DNA of 64,000 bases from Brevundimonas vesicularis (lineage in GTDB: Bacteria; Pseudomonadota; Alphaproteobacteria; Caulobacterales; Caulobacteraceae). This document shows positions 42,009 through 51,288 of the stretch, piece by piece; the stretch's first letter is position 1, and every line of letters begins with the position of its first letter. A program made the translations under genes and the position numbers. The notes beneath the pieces were generated by a model. The model was not told the origin of the DNA, made no database searches, and saw nothing but the letters and a program-made list of their open reading frames with translations. The stretch lies in assembly GCF_027105095.1 (NCBI RefSeq), contig NZ_CP114278.1, forward strand, positions 744,001 to 808,000. The letters run 5' to 3'.

Positions 42009-43001
42009 TCAGGACCACGGCCCCTTGGGCGCGAGGCCGGTCGGGGCGGTGGCGGCTTGCGGCTCGGCGGGAGCCGCGGCGGGGATCGCGGGCTGCGGAC
42101 GGGCGTGGCCGCGCGGGTCGGCGTGGATCAGGATGTCGGCGGCGGGATACTGGGCCAGCACCCGGTTCTCGGCGGCGACGACGATGGCGTGTGCGGCGTC
42201 CAGGGTCTGGTGCGCGTCCAGATCGACATGCATCTGGATCATCATCACCTGACCGGACATGCGAGTGCGCAGCTGGTGCACGCCGAAGACCTGGGGGTCG
42301 GCCAGGACGGCCTTGGTGATGGCGGCGCGGTCGGCCTCGGGCACGGCGCGGTCCAGCAGGTGATCGGCGGCGGCCTTCAACATGCCGGTCGCGCCCCAGA
42401 ACAGCCAGACGGCGACGACGATGCCTGCGGCTGCATCCAGTCCTGGCGCGCCCAGGAAGGCGCCTGAAATCACGCCGATCAGCACCACGACGTTGGCGGC
42501 GAGGTCCGCCGCATAGTGGGCACGGTCGCCGGCGACGGCGACGGAGCCGGTCTTCTTCAGCGTTTGGGTCTGCATCCACACCAGCCAGGCCGTGATGACG
42601 ATGGTGGCGACCACGATCCCGCTTGCCCACGCGCCGGCGGTTACGGGACGGGGGTCGAAGATGCGCTGCACCCCCTCCCAGGCGATGAAGAGGGCCGAGG
42701 CGAAGACCAGCCCGGCCTGAACCAATGCGGACAGGGCCTCGCCCTTGCCATGGCCATAGCGGTAGTCCTCGTCAGCCGGCGCGGCGGCCCAGCGCACGGC
42801 GAAGAAGGTGGTCAGGGACGCCGCCAGATCCAGAACCGAATCCGCCAGGGTCGCCAGGATGGAGACCGAGCCCGAGGCGCCCAGTGCAAAGGCCTTCATC
42901 GCGATCAGCACCACCGCGACCCCGACCGACAGGCGGGTGATGCGGCGCGTGGCCAGATGGGCGTCGTCAAGCGAGGCGGGGGCGGGGGCGGGCGTCGTCA
43001 T
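42009..43001 (-). CDS. Cation diffusion facilitator transporter
   Basis: A 330-residue CDF/FieF-like protein with six helices. The metal-site pattern is visible as LADSVLDLAASL (helix II, HxxxD-type in D60 region) and HYAADLAANVVV (helix V). The cytoplasmic HxH-type C-terminal domain follows, then a Pro/Ala tail. It exports divalent metals such as Zn2+, Fe2+ or Cd2+. ATG 43001 is used; the frame extends to 43022 with a TTG. It is divergent from uppP. Confidence 0.9.
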   Translation of the reverse strand: MTTPAPAPASLDDAHLATRRITRLSVGVAVVLIAMKAFALGASGSVSILATLADSVLDLAASLTTFFAVRWAAAPADEDYRYGHGKGEALSALVQAGLVFASALFIAWEGVQRIFDPRPVTAGAWASGIVVATIVITAWLVWMQTQTLKKTGSVAVAGDRAHYAADLAANVVVLIGVISGAFLGAPGLDAAAGIVVAVWLFWGATGMLKAAADHLLDRAVPEADRAAITKAVLADPQVFGVHQLRTRMSGQVMMIQMHVDLDAHQTLDAAHAIVVAAENRVLAQYPAADILIHADPRGHARPQPAIPAAAPAEPQAATAPTGLAPKGPWS

Positions 43002-43139
43002 TGTCGGCTTCTTCTCGCGCAATCGTGGCTGAAAGCCAACCGCTGGCCCAAACGGGTCGTTCCGTCAGAAACGATCATGCTCTAGGGGGAAGGCATCCGG
43101 GCGCGGCGCGTTCCGGGCGCATTGGTTTTCGAGGGTCTC

Positions 43140-43940
43140 ATGTCGGACTGGCTTGCCGCCATTATTCTGGGTCTGGTCGAGGGGCTGACCGAGTTCATTC
43201 CGGTCTCGTCGACCGGCCATATGCTGTTGCTGGGCCACTTCATGGGCTTTGAGAGCGCGGGCAAGACCTTCGAGATCGTGATCCAGCTGGGCGCCCTGCT
43301 GGCCATCGTCAGCGTCTATTTCAAGAAGCTGTGGACCCTGGCGACGCGCTGGCCCTTCGACGCCGAGGCGCGGCGGTTCCTGATCGGGCTGCTGGTCGCC
43401 TTCGCACCAGCCGTCGTGATCGGTTTCCTGGCCTATGACTTCATCAAGACGGTGCTGTTCGAGACGCCGCAGGTGGTGTGCATCGCCCTGATCGTCGGCG
43501 GGGTGATCCTGCTGCTGCTGGACCGGATGGACAAGAAGCCCAGGTGGCTGGACGCCGAGGCCTATCCGATGCGGATCTATTTCCTGATCGGCCTGTTCCA
43601 GTGCCTGGCCATGATCCCCGGCGTGTCGCGGTCCGGCGCCACCATCGCCGGCGGGCTGCTGCTGAAGACCGACAAGCGGTCGGCGGCTGAGTTCAGCTTC
43701 TTTCTGGCCCTGCCCACCATGGGGGCGGCGGTGGCCTATGACCTGCTGAAGAACCACAAGACGCTGGATTTCAGCGACATCGGCCTGATCGTCGTGGGTT
43801 TTGTCGTGGCCTTCATCTCGGCCCTGGCGGTGGTGCGGTTCCTGCTGGATTTCGTGTCCAGGCGCGGGTTCGGCGTCTTCGCCTGGTGGCGGATCGTGGT
43901 CGGTGTCGTGGGTCTGGCGCTGTTGCAGGCGGGGTTTTGA
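43140..43940 (+). CDS. uppP: Undecaprenyl-diphosphatase UppP (BacA)
   Basis: A 266-residue inner-membrane enzyme that recycles the undecaprenyl carrier of peptidoglycan synthesis. The signature sites [17 protein letters not shown] (about 12-28) and [13 protein letters not shown] are complete. ATG 43140 has GAGGGT upstream; an in-frame ATG at 43122 would add six residues. Confidence 0.96.
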   Translation: MSDWLAAIILGLVEGLTEFIPVSSTGHMLLLGHFMGFESAGKTFEIVIQLGALLAIVSVYFKKLWTLATRWPFDAEARRFLIGLLVAFAPAVVIGFLAYDFIKTVLFETPQVVCIALIVGGVILLLLDRMDKKPRWLDAEAYPMRIYFLIGLFQCLAMIPGVSRSGATIAGGLLLKTDKRSAAEFSFFLALPTMGAAVAYDLLKNHKTLDFSDIGLIVVGFVVAFISALAVVRFLLDFVSRRGFGVFAWWRIVVGVVGLALLQAGF

Positions 43941-43944
43941 GACC

Positions 43945-44844
43945 ATGACCACGCTTCTGTACGGCCGGCCGCCGGTCGTCTTCGATCCGCCCGGCGACGC
44001 GACCCAGACCTCGCCCCTGATCCCGGACTCGGCTGCGCTGGAGGCGCAGGAACCGGGCTCGGCCGACAGCATCATGATCTACGCCCCGCCCGGCGTGCTG
44101 GAGCGGCGCTACGTGCTGGCCCTGGCGCTGAAGGCGCTGAAGGTGGGGGGACAGCTGGACGTCATGGCGCCCAAGGACAAGGGCGGATCGCGCCTGGGCA
44201 AGGAGCTGAAGACGTTCGGCCTGGAGGTCGCCGAGACCGCCAAGGCGCACCATCGCCGCTGCATCGTCATTCGGCCCGAAACGGTCGAGGGGCTGGACGA
44301 GGCCATCGCCTCCGGCGGGCCGCAGATCGTGCCGGGATTGGAAGCCTGGTCGCAGCCCGGCGTGTTCGCCTGGGACCGGATCGATCCGGGCTCGGCGCTG
44401 CTGGCCGAACATCTGCCGCCGATGAAGGGCGAGGGGGTCGATCTGGGCTGCGGCTATGGCGCGCTGTCGATCGTGGTGCTGCGCTCGCCCGCCGTGACCA
44501 AGCTGAAGATGGTCGATCTGGATCGCCGCGCCATCCAGGCCGCTCGACGCAATATCGAGGACGACCGCGCCAAGGTCTGGTGGTCGGACGTCCGCACCCT
44601 GGAGGCCAAGGGCGACAAGGATTTCGTGGTCAGCAATCCGCCCTTCCACGACGGCGGGGCCGAGGACAGGCGGCTGGGGCAGGCCTTTATCCGCAAGGCG
44701 GCCGAACTCCTGAAGAAGGGCGGCGTCGCCTGGGTCGTGGCCAACCGGCACCTGCCGTATGAGGCCGAGCTGAACGCGGCGTTCAAGCGGGTGCGGCTGG
44801 TCGCCGAGGCAGGCGGCTACAAACTGTTCGAGGCGGTGAAGTGA
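43945..44844 (+). CDS. rsmC: Class I SAM methyltransferase, RsmC-like
   Basis: A 299-residue methyltransferase. The C-terminal domain has the SAM motif VDLGCGYGALS (about 168-178) and the NPPFHDGG motif IV (about 231-238) of the RlmG/RsmC family, which methylates guanine in rRNA. The N-terminal half (about 1-140) is a degenerate methyltransferase-like domain, as in E. coli RsmC. The ATG comes four bases after the uppP stop. Its stop overlaps the GTG of the next gene (GTGA). Confidence 0.85.
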   Translation: MTTLLYGRPPVVFDPPGDATQTSPLIPDSAALEAQEPGSADSIMIYAPPGVLERRYVLALALKALKVGGQLDVMAPKDKGGSRLGKELKTFGLEVAETAKAHHRRCIVIRPETVEGLDEAIASGGPQIVPGLEAWSQPGVFAWDRIDPGSALLAEHLPPMKGEGVDLGCGYGALSIVVLRSPAVTKLKMVDLDRRAIQAARRNIEDDRAKVWWSDVRTLEAKGDKDFVVSNPPFHDGGAEDRRLGQAFIRKAAELLKKGGVAWVVANRHLPYEAELNAAFKRVRLVAEAGGYKLFEAVK

Positions 44845-45611
44845 CCGCGCTCAAACAGTCCGAAGGGCGGCAGCGCATGAAGAAAGTCCCGACGTCGAGG
44901 GTCGATCGTCTGCTGGGGTCTATGGGCTATGGATCACGCGCCGAGATGGCGCGGATGGCCAAGGCGGGCGGCATCGTGCTGGATGGTGCGGACCTGACGG
45001 ACGTGTCCAAACGCATCGCCGTGACGCCGGACCTGCCCACCCGAATGGAGATCGACGGCAAGCCGCTGGATCCCGTGCAGGGGCTGGTGATCCTGCTGAA
45101 CAAGCCGCTGGGCATGACCTGCTCGCACAAGGAAGAGGGGGCGCTGGTCTATGACATCCTGCCGGGACGTTGGCGGGCGCGCGATCCCGCCATCTCGACC
45201 ATCGGACGGTTGGACAAGCAGACGACGGGTCTGCTGCTGCTGACCGACGACGGCGATCTTCTGCACCGGGTGATCAGTCCCAAACGCCATGTGGCCAAGG
45301 TTTACCGGGCGGTTCTGGCGCGGCCGCTGACCGGGACGGAAGGCGCGCTGTTCGCCTCGGGCGAGCTGATGCTGGAGGGCGAGGACAAGCCGTTGGCGCC
45401 GGCGGTGCTGGAGGTGGTGTCGCCGACCGAGGCTCTGCTGACCGTGACGGAAGGCCGCTATCACCAGGTGCGCCGGATGTTCGCCGCCGCCGGCAACCAC
45501 GTCGAAACCCTTCATCGCGAACGGCTGGGCGGACTGGGCCTGCCCGCCGATCTGGCGCCCGGTCAGTGGCGCCTCGCGACGGCGGACGAGGTCGCCTCGA
45601 TTTTCGCCTGA
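44841..45611 (+). CDS. rsuA: 16S rRNA pseudouridine synthase (RsuA family)
   Basis: A 256-residue pseudouridine synthase. S4 RNA-binding domain covers about 15-70, and the catalytic motif GRLDKQTTGLLLLTDDGDL (about 119-137) holds the essential aspartate D122. RsuA modifies U516 of 16S rRNA. GTG 44841 overlaps the rsmC stop, and an ATG at 44877 is a possible alternative. The two neighbouring rRNA modifiers form a natural pair. Confidence 0.88.
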   Translation: MTALKQSEGRQRMKKVPTSRVDRLLGSMGYGSRAEMARMAKAGGIVLDGADLTDVSKRIAVTPDLPTRMEIDGKPLDPVQGLVILLNKPLGMTCSHKEEGALVYDILPGRWRARDPAISTIGRLDKQTTGLLLLTDDGDLLHRVISPKRHVAKVYRAVLARPLTGTEGALFASGELMLEGEDKPLAPAVLEVVSPTEALLTVTEGRYHQVRRMFAAAGNHVETLHRERLGGLGLPADLAPGQWRLATADEVASIFA

Positions 45612-45648
45612 TTGGACACAGAGTGATCAGATGGCTATCTTGATGGCC

Positions 45649-45894
45649 ATGTCCAGCTATTCCGTCGCTGAAGCCAAGAACAACCTGCCCAAGCTGCTGG
45701 ATCGCATGCTGGCGGGCGAGGCCGTGACCATCACGCGGCGCGGTGTGCCGATCGCGCGGCTGGAGCCGGCACAGGAGGTCGTTCCGACGTCGGGGCCCAT
45801 TGACGTCGAATGGTTCAAACGCGTTCGCGTGAAGCCGACCGTACCGATGGATTCCGTCACACTCGTGCGGATGATGCGGGACGAAGAGATTTGA
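45649..45894 (+). CDS. Phd/YefM-family antitoxin
   Basis: An 81-residue antitoxin, with MSSYSVAEAKNNLPKLLDRM and GEAVTITRRGVPIARL (Phd/YefM N-terminal DNA-binding fold), then an acidic C-terminal tail. ATG 45649 gives the usual start, but in-frame ATGs at 45631 and 45643 are possible. The toxin's TTG overlaps its stop (TTGA). It lies between rsuA and trpF in an otherwise housekeeping region. Confidence 0.87.
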   Translation: MSSYSVAEAKNNLPKLLDRMLAGEAVTITRRGVPIARLEPAQEVVPTSGPIDVEWFKRVRVKPTVPMDSVTLVRMMRDEEI

Positions 45895-46304
45895 CGGTCT
45901 ATCTGGACACCAGCGTGCTGGTGTCGCTGTTGCACGAAGATGATCACACCGTCCGTGTCCTGGATTGGGCAGGAAGTGTTGATGCACTTGTCTTGAGCGC
46001 TTGGACCGCGACCGAGTTCACATCGGCCTTATCCGTGCAGTCGCGGATGAAGCGACTGATCGATCGTGATCGACGCAGGCTCGAACTCGATCTCGACCAT
46101 TGGTTATCGACACGCGTCGTTCTGGACGTTCTTAACGCCGATATCGTCGCGGCGCGTCGATTGGTGAGAAACGACGTTCGGTTGCGCGCGCCCGACAGTG
46201 TCCATCTAGCCCTTGCTATGCGACATGGCTGTATTCTCGCGACGCTCGATGGAGATATGGCCGCGGTGGCGCGCGACATCGGGTTGTCGGTGATCGTGCC
46301 ATGA
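45891..46304 (+). CDS. vapC: VapC-type PIN-domain toxin
   Basis: A 137-residue PIN-domain ribonuclease. The four acidic metal ligands are present: D6 (YLDTS), E42 (ATEF), D102 (PDSVHLA) and D120 (LDGDM). VapC toxins cut tRNA or rRNA. It begins with TTG 45891, overlapping the antitoxin stop. Its stop overlaps the trpF ATG (ATGA), so the toxin is translated directly into trpF. Base composition is clearly lower in GC than flanking trp genes, suggesting recent entry. Confidence 0.88.
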   Translation: MTVYLDTSVLVSLLHEDDHTVRVLDWAGSVDALVLSAWTATEFTSALSVQSRMKRLIDRDRRRLELDLDHWLSTRVVLDVLNADIVAARRLVRNDVRLRAPDSVHLALAMRHGCILATLDGDMAAVARDIGLSVIVP

Positions 46305-46942
46305 CGACCAAGATCAAGATTTGCGGCTTGACCACGCCGGACACGCTGGACGTCGCCCTGGAGGGCGGGGCGGACTTCGTGGGGGCGGTGGTGTTTCCCA
46401 AAAGTCCGCGCCATCTGGCGCCCGAAACCGCCGCCGCCCTGTTCGAGCGGGCGCGGGGGCGGGCGAAGATCGTGGCGGTGACGGTCGATCCCGACGACGC
46501 CCTGCTGCAACAGATCGCCCGGACGCTGAGGCCCGACTTCATCCAACTGCATGGGTCTGAGGCGCCGGCACGGGCCGAGCGCGTGCGGGCGCTGACGGGG
46601 GCGGGGGTGATCAAGGCCCTGCCGATCCGGCGGGCGGACGACTTCGCCGCCGCCGACGCCTGGGATGATGAGGCCGATCATCTGATGTTCGACGCCAAGC
46701 CGCCGGAGGGTTCGGCTCTGCCCGGCGGGGTGGGACACAGCTTCGACTGGACCCTGTTGGCCGGCCGCGCCTTTCGCCACCCGTGGTTCCTGGCCGGGGG
46801 GCTGAACCCGGATAACGTCGCCGAGGCGCTGATGATCACGGGCGCGCCCATGGTGGACGTGTCCTCTGGCGTGGAGAGCGCGCCGGGTGTTAAGGACGCC
46901 GACCGGATCGCGACCTTCATCCAAAATGCGCGCCGGTCGTAA
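46301..46942 (+). CDS. trpF: Phosphoribosylanthranilate isomerase
   Basis: A 213-residue TIM-barrel enzyme of tryptophan synthesis. [11 protein letters not shown] carries the catalytic Cys7. [14 protein letters not shown] and FIQLHGSE are family loops, and GLNPDNV then VDVSSGVE close the phosphate-binding end. Its ATG overlaps the VapC stop by four bases. TrpB follows 17 bp downstream. Confidence 0.96.
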   Translation: MTTKIKICGLTTPDTLDVALEGGADFVGAVVFPKSPRHLAPETAAALFERARGRAKIVAVTVDPDDALLQQIARTLRPDFIQLHGSEAPARAERVRALTGAGVIKALPIRRADDFAAADAWDDEADHLMFDAKPPEGSALPGGVGHSFDWTLLAGRAFRHPWFLAGGLNPDNVAEALMITGAPMVDVSSGVESAPGVKDADRIATFIQNARRS

Positions 46943-46959
46943 TTGCGACGCCTCTCCGC

Positions 46960-48234
46960 GTGAAAGTCGAAACCGTGAACGCCCAGACCCCCATCGTGGC
47001 CCCCATCCAAGCCGCCGATTCCGCCAAGCCGCTGTCGAACGCCTACGCCTGGCCGGACGCGCAGGGTCGCTTCGGTCCTTATGGCGGTCAGTTCGTGGCC
47101 GAGACCCTGATGCCGCTGATCCATGAGCTGGACGCGGCCTACAAGGCGGCCAAGGCGGACCCCAGTTTCCAGGCCGAGTTGGACGGCTACCTGGAACATT
47201 ACGTGGGGCGCGAGAGCCCGCTGTATTTCGCCGAGCGCCTGACCGAACATTTCGGCGGGGCCAACATCTGGCTGAAGCGCGAGGACCTGAACCACACGGG
47301 CGCGCACAAGATCAATAATTGCATGGGCCAGATCCTGCTGGCCCGCCGCATGGGCAAGACGCGCATCATCGCCGAGACCGGCGCGGGTCAGCACGGTGTG
47401 GCCTCGGCGACCGTGTCGGCGCGGTTCGGCCTGCCCTGCACCGTCTATATGGGCGCGGTGGACGTAGAGCGGCAGCAGCCGAACGTGTTCCGCATGCGTC
47501 TGCTGGGCTCGGAAGTCTTCTCGGTCACGGCCGGCGCCGCGACCCTGAAGGACGCGATGAACGAGGCGATGCGCGACTGGGTCACCAACGTCTCGGACAC
47601 CTATTACATCATCGGCACGGCGGCGGGTCCGCACCCCTATCCGGCCATGGTGCGCGATTTCCAGTCGGTGATCGGCAAGGAGATCAAGAGCCAGTCGATG
47701 GCCCGGATGGGCAAACTGCCCGAAGCGGTGGTCGCCTGTATCGGCGGCGGGTCCAACGCCATCGGCGCCTTCCACCCCTTCATCGAGGACGAGGGCGTGC
47801 GGCTGATCGGCGTCGAGGCGGCCGGCCATGGGCTGGATACGCCGGATCACGCGGCCAGCCTCAAGGGCGGGCGGTCGGGCGTGCTGCACGGAAACCGGAC
47901 CTATTTGCTTCAGGACGAGGACGGCAACATCGTCGAGGGGCACTCGATCTCGGCCGGGTTGGACTATCCAGGTATCGGGCCGGAACACGCCTGGCTGCAC
48001 GACATCGGCCGGGCCGAATACCGCTCGGCGACGGACAATGAGGCGCTGGAAGCCTTCCAGCTGTGCTCGAAGCTGGAAGGCATCATTCCGGCGCTGGAGC
48101 CCGCCCACGCCCTGGCGCGGACGGGCGAAGTGGCGCGCGAAGTCGGCAAGGGCGGCGACGTCGTCCTGCTGATGTCGGGGCGCGGCGACAAGGACATCTT
48201 CCAGGTCGCCAAACATCTGGGAGTGAACCTGTGA
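46960..48234 (+). CDS. trpB: Tryptophan synthase beta chain
   Basis: A 424-residue PLP enzyme that joins indole and serine. The Schiff-base lysine K117 is in [18 protein letters not shown] is the substrate carboxylate loop and GGGSNAIG the PLP phosphate loop. It begins at GTG 46960, with a GTG at 46975 as an alternative, and carries an extra 30 residues before the family core. The stop overlaps the next gene's GTG. Confidence 0.97.
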   Translation: MKVETVNAQTPIVAPIQAADSAKPLSNAYAWPDAQGRFGPYGGQFVAETLMPLIHELDAAYKAAKADPSFQAELDGYLEHYVGRESPLYFAERLTEHFGGANIWLKREDLNHTGAHKINNCMGQILLARRMGKTRIIAETGAGQHGVASATVSARFGLPCTVYMGAVDVERQQPNVFRMRLLGSEVFSVTAGAATLKDAMNEAMRDWVTNVSDTYYIIGTAAGPHPYPAMVRDFQSVIGKEIKSQSMARMGKLPEAVVACIGGGSNAIGAFHPFIEDEGVRLIGVEAAGHGLDTPDHAASLKGGRSGVLHGNRTYLLQDEDGNIVEGHSISAGLDYPGIGPEHAWLHDIGRAEYRSATDNEALEAFQLCSKLEGIIPALEPAHALARTGEVAREVGKGGDVVLLMSGRGDKDIFQVAKHLGVNL

Positions 48235-48698
48235 TCCGTACCCTTCTTGCGGCGACCGCCGTGATGAGTTTGTCCGCTGCGGCCGTGCAGGCCCAGACGC
48301 CGGCCCCCGCTGCACCGCAGGGCGGTCCGGCCGACGTCGGCCTGCTGCCCGGCGCGGAGCTGTCGCCCGATTGCGGTGGGCTGAACAATCTGACGGGGCG
48401 GGCCTGGTGCGTGACCGCACAGCTGGGCCAGATCGGCGCTCTGGCCGACGCCTATATCGCCGATCTGGAAACCAAGAACTGGCTGGCCGCCGGCGGCGAC
48501 GACAACCGCGTGGTCTTCATCAAGCGCCGTGAAGCGGGCGGCTGCGACGGCATGCAGATGGTCGCCTTCTACGACACCACCAAGACCGCCGTCGCCGAAC
48601 TGCCCGGCTATCTGGGCTTCGCCACCATTCCGGGCGACGTGTGCGCGGCTGCCGCAGCCGCGACACCGCCGGCCGCCGCCGGAACGCCGCAGCAATGA
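48231..48698 (+). CDS. Secreted protein of unknown function in the trp operon
   Basis: A 155-residue protein with a signal peptide (cleavage near VQA/QT at about residue 22). It contains four cysteines (C44, C54, C98 and C129) that could form two disulfides. I do not recognise a family. Its GTG overlaps trpB and its stop overlaps the next ATG, so it is translated with trpB and trpA. Unlike the second insert (48695-49114), its base composition matches the neighbourhood. Confidence 0.75.
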   Translation: MIRTLLAATAVMSLSAAAVQAQTPAPAAPQGGPADVGLLPGAELSPDCGGLNNLTGRAWCVTAQLGQIGALADAYIADLETKNWLAAGGDDNRVVFIKRREAGGCDGMQMVAFYDTTKTAVAELPGYLGFATIPGDVCAAAAAATPPAAAGTPQQ

Positions 48699-49114
48699 TC
48701 CTGGCGTCTCTCGCCGCTGCTGCCTTGTTCGCGTCAAAGGCGGATTGGCGCGATGATTTTGTCCTGCCAGAGATTGAGGACGCCGTTGTCGGGACCGAGT
48801 GCCCTCCTTCGGAGGAAGGCGGCGACCGCTATTTTTGCCTGACGTATCCACGAGAAAAAGCGAGAGCAGTGCGGGAGCAATTTACATCTGCGTTGCAGCA
48901 GCAAGGCTTTATGGTCGGCCCCGCGCCCGAGGTTAGCTTTGGTTTTCTGCGGCTCAAGGGTGCCGATCCGAACCATCCTGAGTCCTGTGAGAGCGGGCTG
49001 GTTTCGATCTTTGCGGTTGATGGAGAAACGGATCCCGCAAAGACGGCTGTCATGGTGATCGCCTTGGCTAAAGATACCTGCGAAGAATCTGCGACCGAGG
49101 GCAACGACCAATGA
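48695..49114 (+). CDS. Small secreted-type protein, low GC, unknown function
   Basis: A 139-residue protein. The N-terminus [18 protein letters not shown] is hydrophobic and could be a signal peptide, and four later cysteines are seen. I do not recognise the family. ATG 48695 overlaps the preceding stop and its stop overlaps the trpA ATG. GC is visibly lower than in trpB and trpA (AT-rich stretches such as CTATTTTTGCCTG), pointing to acquisition. Confidence 0.72.
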   Translation: MILASLAAAALFASKADWRDDFVLPEIEDAVVGTECPPSEEGGDRYFCLTYPREKARAVREQFTSALQQQGFMVGPAPEVSFGFLRLKGADPNHPESCESGLVSIFAVDGETDPAKTAVMVIALAKDTCEESATEGNDQ

Positions 49115-49953
49115 CCACCGCCCGTATTGACGCGCGCTTCAAGGCGCTGAAGGCCGAGGGTCGCGCGGCCTTTATTCCCTATGTGATGGGGGGGGATCCG
49201 TCGCGCGACGAGGCGCTGGCGATCCTGAAGGGGCTGCCCGCCGCCGGGGCCGACATCATCGAACTGGGCTTTCCATTCAGCGATCCGATGGCCGAGGGGC
49301 CTCCGATCCAGCGGGCGGCGATTCGGGGCATGGCGGCGGGTTTCGGCCTGCGCTCGACCATGGATCTGGCCAAGGAATTCCGTAAGGGCGACGACGCCAC
49401 GCCCATCGTGCTGATGGGCTATCTGAACCCGATCGAGAGCCTGGGCTATGACGCCTTCGCCGCCTATGCGGCCGACTGCGGCATCGACGGGCTGATCGTG
49501 GTGGACTGCCCGCCGGAAGAGGCCGGGCCTCTGATCGAGGCGCTGGATAAGGTTTCGATCTCGCTGATCCGCCTGGCGACGCCGACCTCGGACGACGAGC
49601 GGCTAAAGATCGTGGTCCAGGGCACGTCGGGCTTCGTCTACTACGTCGCCGTCGCGGGCGTGACGGGCGTCAAGGAAGCGAACGCGGATGTGGTGGCGCC
49701 GGCCGTCGAGCGGGTGCGCAAGGCCTCGGGCCTGCCGGTCGCGGTCGGCTTCGGGGTCAAGACGCCGGAACGGGCCGCCGAAATCGCCCGCGTCGCCGAT
49801 GCGGTGGTCGTGGGCTCGGCTCTGGTGGACGAGGTGGCGGCGGCGCTGGAGGAGAACGAACCCGTCGCGGCGCGCGTTCTGGCCCGGGTGAAGGCGCTGG
49901 GCGATGCGGTTCGATCCGTCGCCGCTAGTGCTTCCGTGGCGGAAACCGTCTAA
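49111..49953 (+). CDS. trpA: Tryptophan synthase alpha chain
   Basis: A 280-residue TIM barrel that cleaves indole-3-glycerol phosphate. The catalytic glutamate E51 is in ELGFPFSDP. The position of Salmonella Asp60 is Glu62 here (MAEGPPIQ instead of LADGP), a substitution I recall from other alphaproteobacteria. The phosphate loop at GFGVKTPE is normal. ATG overlaps the preceding small gene. Confidence 0.95.
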   Translation: MTTARIDARFKALKAEGRAAFIPYVMGGDPSRDEALAILKGLPAAGADIIELGFPFSDPMAEGPPIQRAAIRGMAAGFGLRSTMDLAKEFRKGDDATPIVLMGYLNPIESLGYDAFAAYAADCGIDGLIVVDCPPEEAGPLIEALDKVSISLIRLATPTSDDERLKIVVQGTSGFVYYVAVAGVTGVKEANADVVAPAVERVRKASGLPVAVGFGVKTPERAAEIARVADAVVVGSALVDEVAAALEENEPVAARVLARVKALGDAVRSVAASASVAETV

Positions 49954-49963
49954 GAGCGCGCGG

Positions 49964-50854
49964 ATGAACGACAAGACCAAGCCTCAGGAAAAGCGCGGCG
50001 GCTGGCTGAGCCGCTTTGCGCCCGGCGTCCGCAAGATCGTGTCGCGCCGCGACACCCCGGACAATCTCTGGGTCAAGGATCCCGACAGCGGCGAGATGCT
50101 GTATCGCTCGGATCTGGAGGCCGCCCTTTGGGTGACCCCGTCGGGTCGGCATATGCGCATCGATGCGCCGACGCGCCTGAAGGCCACCTTTGACGGCGGC
50201 GTCTTCCAGTCCATCGACACGCCGGACGTGCCCGAAGATCCTTTGAAATTCTCGGACGGCAAATCCTACAAGGATCGCCTAAACGCCGCGCGCAAGGCCG
50301 CGGGCCGCAAGGACACCATGGCCATCGGCTATGGCTCGGTCGGCGGTCAGGACGCGGTCGTGATCGTCCAGGACTTCACCTTCATGGGCGGATCGCTGGG
50401 TATGGCGGCGGGCGAGGCCTTCATCAAGGCGGCGCGCGAGGCGGTGAGCCGCAAGGTTCCGCTGGTCTGTTTCACCGCCGCCGGCGGCGCGCGGATGCAG
50501 GAGGGCGCCCTGTCGCTGATGCAGATGGCGCGCACCACCCTGGCCATCGAAGAGCTGAAGGACGCCAGACTGCCTTACGCCGTGGTCCTGACAGACCCGA
50601 CGACGGGCGGGGTGACGGCCTCCTACGCCATGCTGGGCGATGTGCATCTGGCCGAACCCGGCGCCCTGATCGGCTTCGCCGGACCGCGCGTGATCGAGGC
50701 GACGATCCGCGAGAAACTGCCGCCCGGCTTCCAGCGCGCCGAATATCTGCAGGAAAAGGGCATGGTGGACCGGGTCGTGACCCGAGCCGACCTGCCGCGC
50801 ACCCTGGGTCAGATCCTGTCCATGCTGATGGGCGGAACCCGCGCCGCCGCCTGA
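49964..50854 (+). CDS. accD: Acetyl-CoA carboxylase carboxyltransferase beta subunit
   Basis: A 296-residue AccD for malonyl-CoA synthesis. The crotonase-like catalytic part is intact: GGSLGMAAGEAFIKAARE, FTAAGGARMQEGALSLMQM and PTTGGVTASYAMLGD (all shown in pieces). The N-terminal zinc ribbon is degenerate: the two CxxC motifs of E. coli AccD are replaced by D39/S42 (KDPDSG) and T58/G61 (VTPSGR). ATG 49964, ten bases after trpA. accD-folC order is conserved. Confidence 0.95.
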   Translation: MNDKTKPQEKRGGWLSRFAPGVRKIVSRRDTPDNLWVKDPDSGEMLYRSDLEAALWVTPSGRHMRIDAPTRLKATFDGGVFQSIDTPDVPEDPLKFSDGKSYKDRLNAARKAAGRKDTMAIGYGSVGGQDAVVIVQDFTFMGGSLGMAAGEAFIKAAREAVSRKVPLVCFTAAGGARMQEGALSLMQMARTTLAIEELKDARLPYAVVLTDPTTGGVTASYAMLGDVHLAEPGALIGFAGPRVIEATIREKLPPGFQRAEYLQEKGMVDRVVTRADLPRTLGQILSMLMGGTRAAA

Positions 50855-51252
50855 GACCGTCTGAAGGGCCAGTCGATCGCGGTCGAGGCCCACAGGCACC
50901 ACCAGACGATGACCGGCTGAAACAGCAGGCGCGGGCCGTGATAGGCCCAGCCTAACCCTGCGCCCGACGTCATAAAGTTCACGGCATGCTGGATGTTGGC
51001 CGGATAGACGCAGACGGCGTAGGCGGCCAGCGCCCAGCCCGCCGCGACCCGCAGGCGCGGGATCGTTAGACCCGCCGCGCCCAGCAGCTCGGCGATCCCC
51101 GTCAGGGCCACGACCAGGGCCGGCTGCGGGACCCACGCCGGCGTGATCCGCACGAAGGGGCCGGGGACCATCAGATGCAGGACCCCTGCGCCCAGGAAGA
51201 CGGCCGCGAGGACGAGGCGCGCCGCGGTTCTGATCTGCGGCCTGGAAGTCAT
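50809..51252 (-). CDS. DoxX-like membrane protein
   Basis: A 147-residue protein with four helices of the DoxX/DoxD-like type (LVLAAVFLGAGVLHL near 14-28, GIAELLGAAGLTIP, ALAAYAVCVYPANIQHAVNF). The conserved H in AGVLH and the central EL are seen. Function is not settled; relatives take part in quinone-linked oxidation. It lies opposite accD and its 3' end overlaps accD by 46 bases. Confidence 0.82.
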   Translation of the reverse strand: MTSRPQIRTAARLVLAAVFLGAGVLHLMVPGPFVRITPAWVPQPALVVALTGIAELLGAAGLTIPRLRVAAGWALAAYAVCVYPANIQHAVNFMTSGAGLGWAYHGPRLLFQPVIVWWCLWASTAIDWPFRRSQAAARVPPISMDRI

Positions 51253-51288
51253 GTCGCGGTTCTCGAAATCAGGGGGTAAAGGAGGCGG

